Shown here: positions 1 through 6,765 of the stretch, one piece after another
Layout: each line of letters starts with the position of its first letter
Position numbering within the stretch: the first letter of the stretch is position 1
Assembly: GCA_965602635.1 (NCBI GenBank)
Contig: CBFCZU010000066.1
Location: forward strand, 1-18,141
Source of the DNA: CBFCZU01 sp965602635
Lineage (GTDB): Bacteria; Planctomycetota; Phycisphaerae; SM23-33
Reading direction: 5' to 3'
Length of the DNA stretch: 18,141 nt
Made by a program: the position numbers and the translations under genes
The notes under the pieces: generated by a model
Databases searched by the model: none
What the model was told of the DNA's origin: nothing
Seen by the model: only the letters and a program-made list of their open reading frames with translations

Positions 1-1
1 G

Positions 2-493
2 GCCTTCGTGGGGATCGGCGAAAACGGGCATCTGGCATTCAACGATCCGCCGGCAAACCTCGCAAACGACGATTCCTTCACCGTGGTTAGCTTGACCGAG
101 AGTTGCCGGGCGCAGCAGGTTCACGAGGGGTGGTTCGGCACGATCCAAGAGGTCCCGGACAAACCCATTACTGTGACAATCCGGGGCATCTTGAGATCGA
201 AGTGCATTGTCTCGGCGGTTCCGGAGGCAAGAAAGGCCGTTGCAGTCCGGTGCGATCTCAGCGGAACCGTCAGGCCGGCGTGCCCGGCATCGGTGTTGGT
301 AGAGCATCCGCGGACATACCTGTTCCTTGATGCGGACGCAGCATCCCTGCTGGATGAAGCGGCCATCCACCGGTGGCAGGAGGCACAGCCAAGTACGCGC
401 GATGACGACCAAGGATCGCCGAACACGGCCAAACGGAGTTCATGGGCTACCTTGGGTCAAGATAGAGAGAGAAAAGAGGCGCAGCCCGGCTGA
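2..493 (+). CDS. NagB-family glucosamine-6-phosphate deaminase/isomerase, 3' part only
   Basis: This is the C-terminal part of a glucosamine-6-phosphate deaminase/isomerase family protein (NagB, COG0363); the 5' end lies before the window and the open frame runs from base 2 to TGA at 491-493. The clearest evidence is the active-site loop AFVGIGENGHLAFNDPPA at the very start, which matches the NagB loop containing the catalytic His. In E. coli NagB this loop reads NDGHIAFNEP, so the Asp before Gly-His is Asn here and the Glu after Asn is Asp. Later segments (PITVTIRGIL, then EARKAVAVRCDLSGTVRPACPASVL, kept short here) also fit the family's C-terminal half. About 45 residues after the usual family end are polar and look like an unconserved tail. 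NagB converts glucosamine-6-phosphate to fructose-6-phosphate and ammonia in the cytoplasm. Exact substrate cannot be decided, since planctomycete-type paralogues differ. Confidence 0.85.
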   Translation, partial: AFVGIGENGHLAFNDPPANLANDDSFTVVSLTESCRAQQVHEGWFGTIQEVPDKPITVTIRGILRSKCIVSAVPEARKAVAVRCDLSGTVRPACPASVLVEHPRTYLFLDADAASLLDEAAIHRWQEAQPSTRDDDQGSPNTAKRSSWATLGQDRERKEAQPG

Positions 494-529
494 CTCGGGT
501 GCGTTTGCTGAAGCGAGAGATGAGTGCAT

Positions 530-2329
530 ATGGGACGGATTATCGTGATTGTCGGCGGTGTGGCCGGGGGCGCCTCCTGCGCCGCTCGCGCCAGGAGACT
601 GGACGAGACCGCTACCATCGTAATGTTCGAACGCGGGGAGTACATCTCGTTCGCGAACTGCGGGTTGCCTTATTTCGTCGGCGGGGAGATCAGTAGCCGG
701 GAGAAACTCCTTGTCACAACACCCGAGCGAATGAGGAACCGTTTCGGCATCGACGTTCGCGTCCGGCACGAGGTTCTCTCCATCGACCGGATGGGCAAGG
801 CCGTCGAGGTGCGCGATCACCAGAACGGAGGGACATATCGTCAGGCCTATGACACATTGGTTCTGTCGCCCGGAGCACAGCCGGTGCGCCCGAAGCTGCC
901 CGGGATGGATAGCGCCCGCGTGTTCTGCCTGCGGACCGTGCCCGATGCCGAACACATTCGCCGGTTCGTGGAAGAGAACGATCCGCGCGCCGCGGTGGTG
1001 GTCGGAGGCGGAGCCATCGGCTTGGAGATGACTGAGAATCTCATCCACCTCGGTCTCTGCGTCACCTTGGTGGAGATGGCCGACCAGGTGATGCCCTGGC
1101 TGGACCGAGAGATGGCCGAGTGGATACACCAGCATCTTCGCTTTCAGGGGGTCGAGTTGCTCTTGAACAGTCCGCTGGAAAGGTGCGAGGAGGACCGAAA
1201 TGGCCGACTGATCGTTCGCACTGGCGGCGGACACGAGATTCATTGTGATATGGTCATCTGCGCCATAGGCGTCAAGCCCGAGTCCGATCTGGCTCGGGCG
1301 GCGGGATTGGACATCGGTTCGCATGGCGGGATTCTCACCAACCAGCAGTTGCAGACGAGCGACTCAAGTATCTACGCTATCGGCGATGTGGTTGAGACCG
1401 AGGACCTGGTCGTCGGAGGTCGGAGGCTGATGCCACTGGCGAATCTGGCGAATCGCCAGGGGCGTCTCGTCGCCGATCACATCTGCGGCAAGGATGTCCG
1501 CTACCCAGGGGCTGTCGGGACCGGCATTGTTCGGATCTTCGACCTGGCGGCGGCCTCGACGGGAGCCAACGAGAAGGCGCTGAAGGCCAAGGGGCTGGCC
1601 TATGAGAAGTCCTACACGCACCCGGCCTCCCACGCAGGATACTATCCCGGTGCAGTCCCGATGGTCATGAAACTGCTCTTTGCGCCGGATGGGGGCCGCT
1701 TGCTTGGGGCACAGGTCGTCGGCATCGACGGGGTGGATAAGCGGATCGACGTATTGGCGACCGCCCTCTACGGGGGGCTGAGCGTCTCGGACCTTGCCGC
1801 CATCGAGTTATCCTACGCGCCGCAGTTCGGAACGGGCAAGGACGCCGTCAATCTCGCGGGCTATGTCAGCAGCAACATTCTGGACGGCGACGTGGACGTG
1901 GTTCATACGGAGCAGATAGATCACTGGCTCCTGAAAGGCGGGCTGCTCCTTGACGTGCGTACAGAGGCAGAGTTCCATCGCGGCTATATCGAGGGAGCCG
2001 TGAACATCCCCATAGATGATCTCCGCATCCGCATCCAGGAGATTCCCCGCGACCGGACACTGCTGGTTTACTGCTTGACGGGCATCCGCAGCTACTATGC
2101 GTGCCGGATTCTTCGACAAAAGGGATTCGATGCCCTGAATTTCAGCGGCGGGTACATGGTCTACTGCGCGGCCCTGCCATCACGGTGCAAGGGCATTCCG
2201 GGCCTTCGCCGTTGGAAGCGGACCTTGGCCATGGAGACTTTCTGCTCGACGCCCGAGGAAAGACAAATCGTGGAGAACCAGTCCGGACGCCGTCGCCCAG
2301 AGGAGCAAGACGATCATGCCATGGATTAA
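530..2329 (+). CDS. CoA-disulfide reductase-like flavoprotein with C-terminal rhodanese domain
   Basis: A 599-residue FAD/NAD(P)H disulfide oxidoreductase of the CoADR-RHD type. An N-terminal Rossmann motif (GGVAGGASCAAR) binds FAD. The single redox cysteine lies in SFANCGLPY (Cys44), the hallmark of CoA-disulfide reductase/NADH oxidase/Npsr enzymes. A second nucleotide motif (VVVGGGAIGLEM, near residue 160) binds NAD(P)H, and YAIGDV (near 282) is the FAD C-terminal motif. The dimerisation domain follows, and SYAPQFGTGKDAVNLAGY matches the family. From about residue 460 there is a rhodanese domain (LDVRTEAEF) with active-site loop VYCLTGIRS (Cys515). Such enzymes reduce CoA disulfide, CoA persulfide or polysulfide. 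I chose ATG 530 over GTG 524 because MGRIIVIVGG begins at the usual distance from the FAD motif; the upstream GAG-rich stretch is only a weak ribosome-binding site. About 50 extra residues follow the rhodanese domain. The end overlaps the ferredoxin gene by 14 nt. Confidence 0.92.
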   Translation: MGRIIVIVGGVAGGASCAARARRLDETATIVMFERGEYISFANCGLPYFVGGEISSREKLLVTTPERMRNRFGIDVRVRHEVLSIDRMGKAVEVRDHQNGGTYRQAYDTLVLSPGAQPVRPKLPGMDSARVFCLRTVPDAEHIRRFVEENDPRAAVVVGGGAIGLEMTENLIHLGLCVTLVEMADQVMPWLDREMAEWIHQHLRFQGVELLLNSPLERCEEDRNGRLIVRTGGGHEIHCDMVICAIGVKPESDLARAAGLDIGSHGGILTNQQLQTSDSSIYAIGDVVETEDLVVGGRRLMPLANLANRQGRLVADHICGKDVRYPGAVGTGIVRIFDLAAASTGANEKALKAKGLAYEKSYTHPASHAGYYPGAVPMVMKLLFAPDGGRLLGAQVVGIDGVDKRIDVLATALYGGLSVSDLAAIELSYAPQFGTGKDAVNLAGYVSSNILDGDVDVVHTEQIDHWLLKGGLLLDVRTEAEFHRGYIEGAVNIPIDDLRIRIQEIPRDRTLLVYCLTGIRSYYACRILRQKGFDALNFSGGYMVYCAALPSRCKGIPGLRRWKRTLAMETFCSTPEERQIVENQSGRRRPEEQDDHAMD

Positions 2330-2711
2330 GCAGGACATGTGTACAAGTTGCAGCCTCTGCGTCAACGAGTGCCCCGTAGGCGCTATTGAGCTGAACGTCG
2401 ACGGTTTTGCCGAGATCGACGAGGGCGAATGCGTCCGCTGCGGGCGGTGTCACGACGTGTGTCCCCAAGAGGCCGTGCGTCACGACGGCGAACGAATTCC
2501 GCAAGAGGTGGCGGAGAACCTGCGGTGGGTCCGCAAGCTGCTTCGGCACTTCCAGGACCCGCAAGAACAGTCCGCCTTCATGCAACGCATGGTGCGGTTC
2601 TTCAACAAGCAGAAGAAGGTGAGCGAACGAACTCTTGCTGCGATCACCTCCGCCGAGGACAAGCCGGCCGAAGGCATTGATGCCGCCATTGGCCAGTTGT
2701 CCGAGGATTAG
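2316..2711 (+). CDS. Two-cluster [4Fe-4S] ferredoxin with helical C-terminal tail
   Basis: A 131-residue protein whose first 50 residues are a bacterial-type ferredoxin with two CxxCxxCxxxCP motifs (Cys 9, 12, 15, 19 and Cys 39, 42, 45, 49), each expected to hold one [4Fe-4S] cluster. Residues 60-131 are a charged, mostly helical tail that I do not recognise; it is not part of a plain ferredoxin and may dock a partner. It starts at ATG 2316 inside the end of the CoA-disulfide reductase gene (14-nt overlap, different frame), with AGGAG at 2301-2305 as ribosome-binding site, so translation is probably coupled. Its place between a disulfide reductase and a ferredoxin-domain ATPase suggests that it carries electrons between them. 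That role is inferred from position only. Confidence 0.9.
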   Translation: MPWIKQDMCTSCSLCVNECPVGAIELNVDGFAEIDEGECVRCGRCHDVCPQEAVRHDGERIPQEVAENLRWVRKLLRHFQDPQEQSAFMQRMVRFFNKQKKVSERTLAAITSAEDKPAEGIDAAIGQLSED

Positions 2712-2743
2712 AGCACCGAAGCATCGAAGGGATAGTGACACAG

Positions 2744-3646
2744 ATGGAGACGAAGCCAAAGGAACTGGTTGTGATCAGCGGCAAGGGCGGCACGGGCAAA
2801 ACGTCGATTGTGGCCTCGTTTGCCGCCTTGGCTGACAAGGTGGTGCTGGCCGACTGCGACGTTGACGCTGCCGACTTGCACCTGGTCCTCGACCCGAAGG
2901 TCGTCCGCCGGGAGAGTTTCTCCGGCGGCAAGCGGGCGCGGATAAAGCCAGGACATTGCACCGCCTGTGGCAAGTGTGAAGAGCTGTGCCGCTTCGATGC
3001 GATCTACTTTGACGGGCCTGGAAATGGGCGAGTGGACAAGACCTTCCGCATCGACCCCATCGCCTGCGAAGGCTGCGGCGTCTGCGCGTGGTTTTGTGCC
3101 GAGAAGGCCATCGAATTCGTCCCTGCCGTCAACGGCGAATGGTACGTCTCTGAGACTCGGCACGGGCCGATGGTGCATGCCAAGCTGGGCATCGCGGAGG
3201 AGAACTCCGGCAAGCTGGTCACTACCGTTCGTCAGGAAGCGGGGAAACTCGCAGAGCAGCGCGGCATCGATCTCGTTCTGATCGACGGCTCGCCCGGCAT
3301 CGGCTGTCCCGTCATCGCCTCCATCACCGGCGCCGACTTCGTGTTGATCGTCACCGAGCCCACGCTCAGCGGCCTGCACGATCTCGGCCGCGTGGCGGAC
3401 GTGGCCAAGCATTTCAAGATTCCGGGCATGGTGTGCATCAACAAGTGGGATATCAACCCGGACGTCGCCTCGGAAATCGAGCGTCAGACGATTGAACGTG
3501 GCCTCAGCGTGGCCGGGCGGGTCCGGTATGACCGGGCCGTGACGGACGCCCAGGTCCGAAAGCAGGCCGTCGTCGAATTTCAGCAAGATGGCTGCACCGA
3601 GGACATTCGTGATCTGTGGACGAAGGTGGGGGCGCTGCCGCGATAG
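2744..3646 (+). CDS. MinD/Mrp-superfamily P-loop ATPase with inserted ferredoxin domain
   Basis: A 300-residue ATPase of the MinD superfamily carrying an inserted ferredoxin domain (COG1149 type). The deviant Walker A motif GKGGTGKT is at residues 13-20, the Walker A'-like strand is VVLADCDVDAADLHL, and VLIDGSPGIGCPVIAS near residue 180 is the Walker B/switch region. Two [4Fe-4S] motifs interrupt the ATPase fold: Cys72, 75, 78, 82 and Cys108, 111, 114, 118. The second ends CA rather than the usual CP. Relatives occur in archaea and anaerobic bacteria, often in pairs with a second copy; here there is only one. Their biochemical role is poorly defined, but by analogy with Mrp/NifH they may couple ATP hydrolysis to iron-sulfur or electron transfer. 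I prefer ATG 2744, 11 nt after AAGGGA, over GTG 2735, which lies only 2 nt after it. Confidence 0.92.
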   Translation: METKPKELVVISGKGGTGKTSIVASFAALADKVVLADCDVDAADLHLVLDPKVVRRESFSGGKRARIKPGHCTACGKCEELCRFDAIYFDGPGNGRVDKTFRIDPIACEGCGVCAWFCAEKAIEFVPAVNGEWYVSETRHGPMVHAKLGIAEENSGKLVTTVRQEAGKLAEQRGIDLVLIDGSPGIGCPVIASITGADFVLIVTEPTLSGLHDLGRVADVAKHFKIPGMVCINKWDINPDVASEIERQTIERGLSVAGRVRYDRAVTDAQVRKQAVVEFQQDGCTEDIRDLWTKVGALPR

Positions 3647-3687
3647 CGGTGTGCCCCGGGCCACCCCAAGAGAGAAAGGAATGATAG

Positions 3688-4065
3688 ATGGCGTGTTTAC
3701 CTGAGACAGTCAGAGAGGCGTGGGAAGATCGTGACGGCCCTGTGATCCTGGCGACGGTCAATCCAGACAGTGCCCCCAACATCATCTACGTGGGCTGCGT
3801 GGGTGCATTCGGCGATGACCGTCTGGTTGTGGCCGACAACTACTTTGACAAGACCCGAAAGAACCTGCTCAGCGGCTGCAAGGGATCGATCTTGTTTCGC
3901 TGCAAGAAGGGCAAGGCATACCAGGTCAAAGGGACGCTCGAATACCACAAGGATGGTGAAGTCTTCGATCACATGAAGACCTGGAATCCTCCGAAGCACC
4001 CCGGACACGGCGCGGCGGCTTTGCGGATCGAGGAGGTTTACTCCGGAGCGGAGAAGCTCGGCTGA
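3688..4065 (+). CDS. Pyridoxamine 5'-phosphate oxidase-family (split-barrel flavin-binding) protein
   Basis: A 125-residue protein with the PPOX/flavin-reductase-like split-barrel pattern: an opening helix (LPETVREAWEDRDGPVILATVN), then strands carrying NIIYVGCVGAFGDDRLVVADN, DKTRKNLLSGCKGSI, and YQVKGTLEYH. Proteins of this small class usually bind FMN or F420 as a dimer and act as reductases or as flavin/heme sensors. Substrate cannot be told from sequence. The start ATG at 3688 has AAAGGA about 8-9 nt upstream, and the gene follows the ferredoxin-ATPase by 41 nt on the same strand, so it probably shares its transcript. With the flavin disulfide reductase and two iron-sulfur proteins beside it, a redox role is likely, but that is inferred from context. 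Confidence 0.8.
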   Translation: MACLPETVREAWEDRDGPVILATVNPDSAPNIIYVGCVGAFGDDRLVVADNYFDKTRKNLLSGCKGSILFRCKKGKAYQVKGTLEYHKDGEVFDHMKTWNPPKHPGHGAAALRIEEVYSGAEKLG

Positions 4066-4096
4066 GTCAGGGCGTGGCAGGGTGAGGTAATCAGGC

Positions 4097-4354
4097 ATGC
4101 CAACCTATGACTATCAGTGCGACCATTGCGGCCACCGCTTCGAGCAATTCCAGAAGATGTCGGACCCGCCTGTGGAAACCTGTCCCGAATGCGGCGGAAA
4201 GGTTAACCGACTGATCGGGGCCGGTGCGGCGGTCATCGTCAAGGCCTCCGGTGTTCGCTCTACCGACTACCGCACCTCTCGCCCAAGCTGCGGGCGCGAC
4301 AGGCCCTGCTGCGGCCGCGATACGCAATGCGAAACCAAGCCGTGTGATGAATGA
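4097..4354 (+). CDS. FmdB-type zinc-ribbon regulatory protein
   Basis: An 85-residue protein that starts MPTYDYQCDHCGHRFE, the standard opening of the FmdB/CxxC_CxxC_SSSS family. The zinc ribbon is formed by Cys8, Cys11, Cys29 and Cys32 (CPECGG). FmdB was named from a formylmethanofuran dehydrogenase regulatory gene, but the family is mostly uncharacterised; a zinc-binding protein or nucleic-acid contact is all that can be inferred. After residue 60 the tail adds five more cysteines (65, 71, 72, 78, 83), unlike the usual Ser/Gly-rich tail. The ATG at 4097 has a good ribosome-binding site (TGAGGT, 4083-4088). It is the last gene of the + strand redox cluster, 31 nt after the PPOX gene. Confidence 0.88.
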   Translation: MPTYDYQCDHCGHRFEQFQKMSDPPVETCPECGGKVNRLIGAGAAVIVKASGVRSTDYRTSRPSCGRDRPCCGRDTQCETKPCDE

Positions 4355-4550
4355 GGCGGTGCCACGGGATGCATCTTTGGACCTGTGCCGTCGCCGACGG
4401 GCTGGGCCTGCCCCGGCCCCAGGTCGCCACAAGCCAGATGCAGTAGCATCGGCGTGTCGAAAAGACGCCGTCGGGAATGCGGAGTGAACGGAGATGGCGC
4501 GTCCGCGAGGCGTGGCCGGCAGGCAGACGCCCGCACGTCACGCCTCTGAC
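4355..4550. other. Non-coding gap between the FmdB gene and tRNA-Gly
   Basis: About 200 bases with no convincing gene. A short hairpin is possible at 4450-4470 (CGGCGT pairing with ACGCCG around a nine-base loop), but no T-run follows on either strand, so it is at best a weak termination or processing signal for the genes that converge here. No insertion sequence ends, direct repeats of the tRNA 3' end or attachment-like repeats were found in this gap by eye. Confidence 0.5.
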
Positions 4551-4622
<72 letters not shown>

Positions 4623-4632
4623 ACGACACTGC

Positions 4633-4660
4633 ATGATAATCGCCCGACGCGATTTGTCCA
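4633..4660 (-). promoter_or_regulatory. Sigma70-like promoter of tRNA-Gly
   Basis: On the minus strand, TGGACA (4655-4660) serves as -35, then 16 bases, then TATCAT (4633-4638) as -10; each box differs from consensus at one base. The predicted start falls about seven bases beyond the -10, near 4626, a few bases before the tRNA 5' end at 4622. This is the best-matching promoter in the window and suggests the tRNA is transcribed independently of the sugar operon before it. Confidence 0.65.
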
Positions 4661-4691
4661 GCGGTTTCGCGCGACGGGCGGCCGCGACGGA

Positions 4692-5606
4692 TCAGCCCAT
4701 CAGGGCCTGGCCCTTCATCCACTCCACCGCCCTGGCCATGCTCTGCTCGGGCGTGTGCCGCGGCTCGTATGCGAGCTTGCGCCGGGCCTTGGAAATGTCC
4801 GGGCACATGTGGAAGAGGAAATGATTCCTCGCCCCCCGGTCGGGCATGACGCGTGTGGCGAACTCCTCGTAGGAGACCCACTCGATCGGAATCGCGACGC
4901 CGTAGATCTCCGAGAACAACTGGACCATCTGGGCGGCCGTGAGCGCGTAGGCCGAGCCGACGTTGAAGAACTCACCGGCCGCTGGGTCGGGCTTCTCGAG
5001 GGCGAGGGCGAAGCCTTCGGCGACGTCCTGGGCGTCGCAAGGCCCAATCAGCGCGTTGCATCCGCGGAAGAGCTTCACCGGCTCGCCGCGTGCCATGGCG
5101 CGATGGGCCTCGACGTCGCGCCCGCCGCGCATCTCCAGCGGCACCTTGCCCGGCCCGCAGATGTTCGGTGGGAGGATCGCGGTGAAGGCCACGCCGTCGC
5201 GGCGGCAGCGGCGCTGAAGCCCGCACAGCTCGTCCATGCGCCGCTCGTACGGCTCGCTCAAGGCCGGGCCGACGCGGACCTCCGGGGCGGGCACGGTCGT
5301 CGGCGGGCCGAGCATCCACACCGACCCGCACCAGATGAAGTGGCGGCACTTGCCGCGCAGGGCCTCGTACAGTGCGGTCGCGTCGGCCTGCACGATGTCG
5401 ATGAGCGCGTCGCAGGGCAGCTCGGCCAGGGCAGCGACCGGATCATCCGCGGGCAGCTTGACGAGCTTGGCCTGCTCCCACGCCTTGCCGTCGGGCCTCG
5501 GTCGGCGGCCTCGCGTGGCGACCGTCACGTCGTGGCCCGCCTCGATCAGCCGCGGAACCAGGTGCCCGCCGATGTGCCCCGTGCCGCCAATGACGATAAC
5601 CCGCAT
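4692..5606 (-). CDS. NAD(P)-dependent epimerase/dehydratase (extended/atypical SDR)
   Basis: A 304-residue Rossmann-fold protein beginning MRVIVIGGTGHIGGHLVPRL, with the GxxGxxG nucleotide-binding motif at residues 7-13. Later stretches such as ILPPNICGPGKVP, a DAQDVAEGFALAL segment and FNVGSAYALTAAQMVQLF match NAD-dependent epimerase/dehydratases acting on nucleotide sugars or related compounds. The catalytic YxxxK is not intact: the best candidate Tyr120 is followed four residues later by Met124, so this may be a divergent SDR or even a non-catalytic one. ATG 5606 is supported by AAAGGA seven bases upstream. It is the last gene of the minus-strand sugar operon, 27 nt after the Gfo/Idh/MocA gene. 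Substrate is unknown; a role in sugar conversion is inferred from the operon. Confidence 0.85.
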   Translation of the reverse strand: MRVIVIGGTGHIGGHLVPRLIEAGHDVTVATRGRRPRPDGKAWEQAKLVKLPADDPVAALAELPCDALIDIVQADATALYEALRGKCRHFIWCGSVWMLGPPTTVPAPEVRVGPALSEPYERRMDELCGLQRRCRRDGVAFTAILPPNICGPGKVPLEMRGGRDVEAHRAMARGEPVKLFRGCNALIGPCDAQDVAEGFALALEKPDPAAGEFFNVGSAYALTAAQMVQLFSEIYGVAIPIEWVSYEEFATRVMPDRGARNHFLFHMCPDISKARRKLAYEPRHTPEQSMARAVEWMKGQALMG

Positions 5607-5633
5607 CGGTCAGTCCTTTCGCCGCGCCTGCGG

Positions 5634-6764
5634 TCAGCCGACCCACGGGCGCGAGTCGGGCACGTCCAGCCACGTCCCCGTGCCCACCGCCTGCTGGGAG
5701 ATCAGCCCCGGCAAGGTCATGTCCATGGCCTCGTGAATGCCGATCGGCGGCGGCGCGGCGGTCCGGATGGCCCGGGCGAAATCGTGGAGCACCCAGAAGT
5801 CGCCTCCGCCGTGCCCGGCCTTGCTGGACTCGGCCAGCATGGCCTTGACGTGCTCGGGCAGGAAGCGCTCGCGGTAATTCTCGAGCGGCTCCCATTCCAT
5901 CGCGCTGCCGTCGTCGAGCGCCCGGGGCTTGGGCCGGAGCGATACCTTGGGCTGCTCGCCGGGCGCCCGCCCGGACTCGTATGCCCCCAGCGTGCCCTGG
6001 AGGCGATAGTAGTCCATCTTGTGGGGGCGCTCGGAGAGCATGTCGATCTGGCACTGCACCATCCCGCCGCCGCTGAGCCGCCCGAGCGTCACGATCATGT
6101 CCTGGATGCCGTACGCTTCATCGCGGGCGTCCACGTAATGATACCCGGCGCCCGCGCAGGCCACCTGCGTGACGCGCTGGGGTGCGAGCCACTGAAGCAG
6201 CGGCCCCAGCTCGTGGGTGATGTACGTGTTGCCGTCGATGCCGGTTTGCCATTTCCGCCGCCAGCGGGTGACCTCGTTGTGGGCCTTCAGCTCGTGGAGG
6301 TAGTGCCCCTCGGCGTAGTACATCTCGCCGAACAGGCCCGCCCGCGTCATCTCGCGGACGATGATGTTGGGTATGCCGTAGCAGTAGTTCTCGGCCATCA
6401 TGTAGACGGCGGAGCTTTCGGCGGCGGCCTGGACGAGCCGGCGGCACTCGTCGAGGCTCACGGCCGCGGGCACCTCGCTGAGAACGTGGACGCCCCTTTG
6501 CAGTGCGGCGACGGCCTGGGGCGCGTGAAAGTGCATCGGCGTGCCGATGACCACCGCGTCGGCGGCGCCGGCGTCGAGCATGGCCTCGTAATCGGTGAAG
6601 GTCTGCGGGATGGACCACTCCTCGGCGGCCTTGGCCAGCCCCTCGGGGTTGACGTCGCAGGCGGCCGTCATGCGAACGCCGGCCAGGGCCCGTAGCGAGC
6701 GGAAGAAACTGCCGCCGCGACCGGCCGCGCCCACCACGCCTATGCGAATCTCGTCGCTTGCCAT
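5634..6764 (-). CDS. Gfo/Idh/MocA-family NAD(P)-dependent oxidoreductase
   Basis: A 376-residue protein starting MASDEIRIGVVGAAGRGGSFF, with a Rossmann dinucleotide-binding motif, DAVVIGTPMHFHAPQAVAAL and a C-terminal alpha/beta domain typical of the glucose-fructose oxidoreductase/inositol dehydrogenase/MocA family. Members oxidise or epimerise sugars and cyclitols using NAD(P). The usual EKP motif, whose Lys is catalytic in most members, reads EVP here (residues 97-99), a variant also seen in some planctomycete-like paralogues as I recall. The frame stays open further upstream to 6902, but those residues fall inside the mutase gene. The start at 6764 sits one base after the mutase stop (TAA C ATG), with AAGGG in the mutase end as ribosome-binding site. 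The two are almost certainly translationally coupled. Confidence 0.88.
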   Translation of the reverse strand: MASDEIRIGVVGAAGRGGSFFRSLRALAGVRMTAACDVNPEGLAKAAEEWSIPQTFTDYEAMLDAGAADAVVIGTPMHFHAPQAVAALQRGVHVLSEVPAAVSLDECRRLVQAAAESSAVYMMAENYCYGIPNIIVREMTRAGLFGEMYYAEGHYLHELKAHNEVTRWRRKWQTGIDGNTYITHELGPLLQWLAPQRVTQVACAGAGYHYVDARDEAYGIQDMIVTLGRLSGGGMVQCQIDMLSERPHKMDYYRLQGTLGAYESGRAPGEQPKVSLRPKPRALDDGSAMEWEPLENYRERFLPEHVKAMLAESSKAGHGGGDFWVLHDFARAIRTAAPPPIGIHEAMDMTLPGLISQQAVGTGTWLDVPDSRPWVG

Positions 6765-6765
6765 G

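Noticed and set aside
440..1324. Minus-strand frame opposite the CoA-disulfide reductase
   Set aside because: No motif; opposes a full-length flavoenzyme with intact motifs.
2708..3664. Minus-strand frame of over 300 codons opposite the ferredoxin-domain ATPase
   Set aside because: The + strand frame has Walker and eight cluster cysteines; the minus frame is a shadow.
4450..4470. Hairpin near the tRNA as a terminator of the FmdB gene
   Set aside because: Six-base stem only, nine-base loop and no T-run on either strand; too weak to call.
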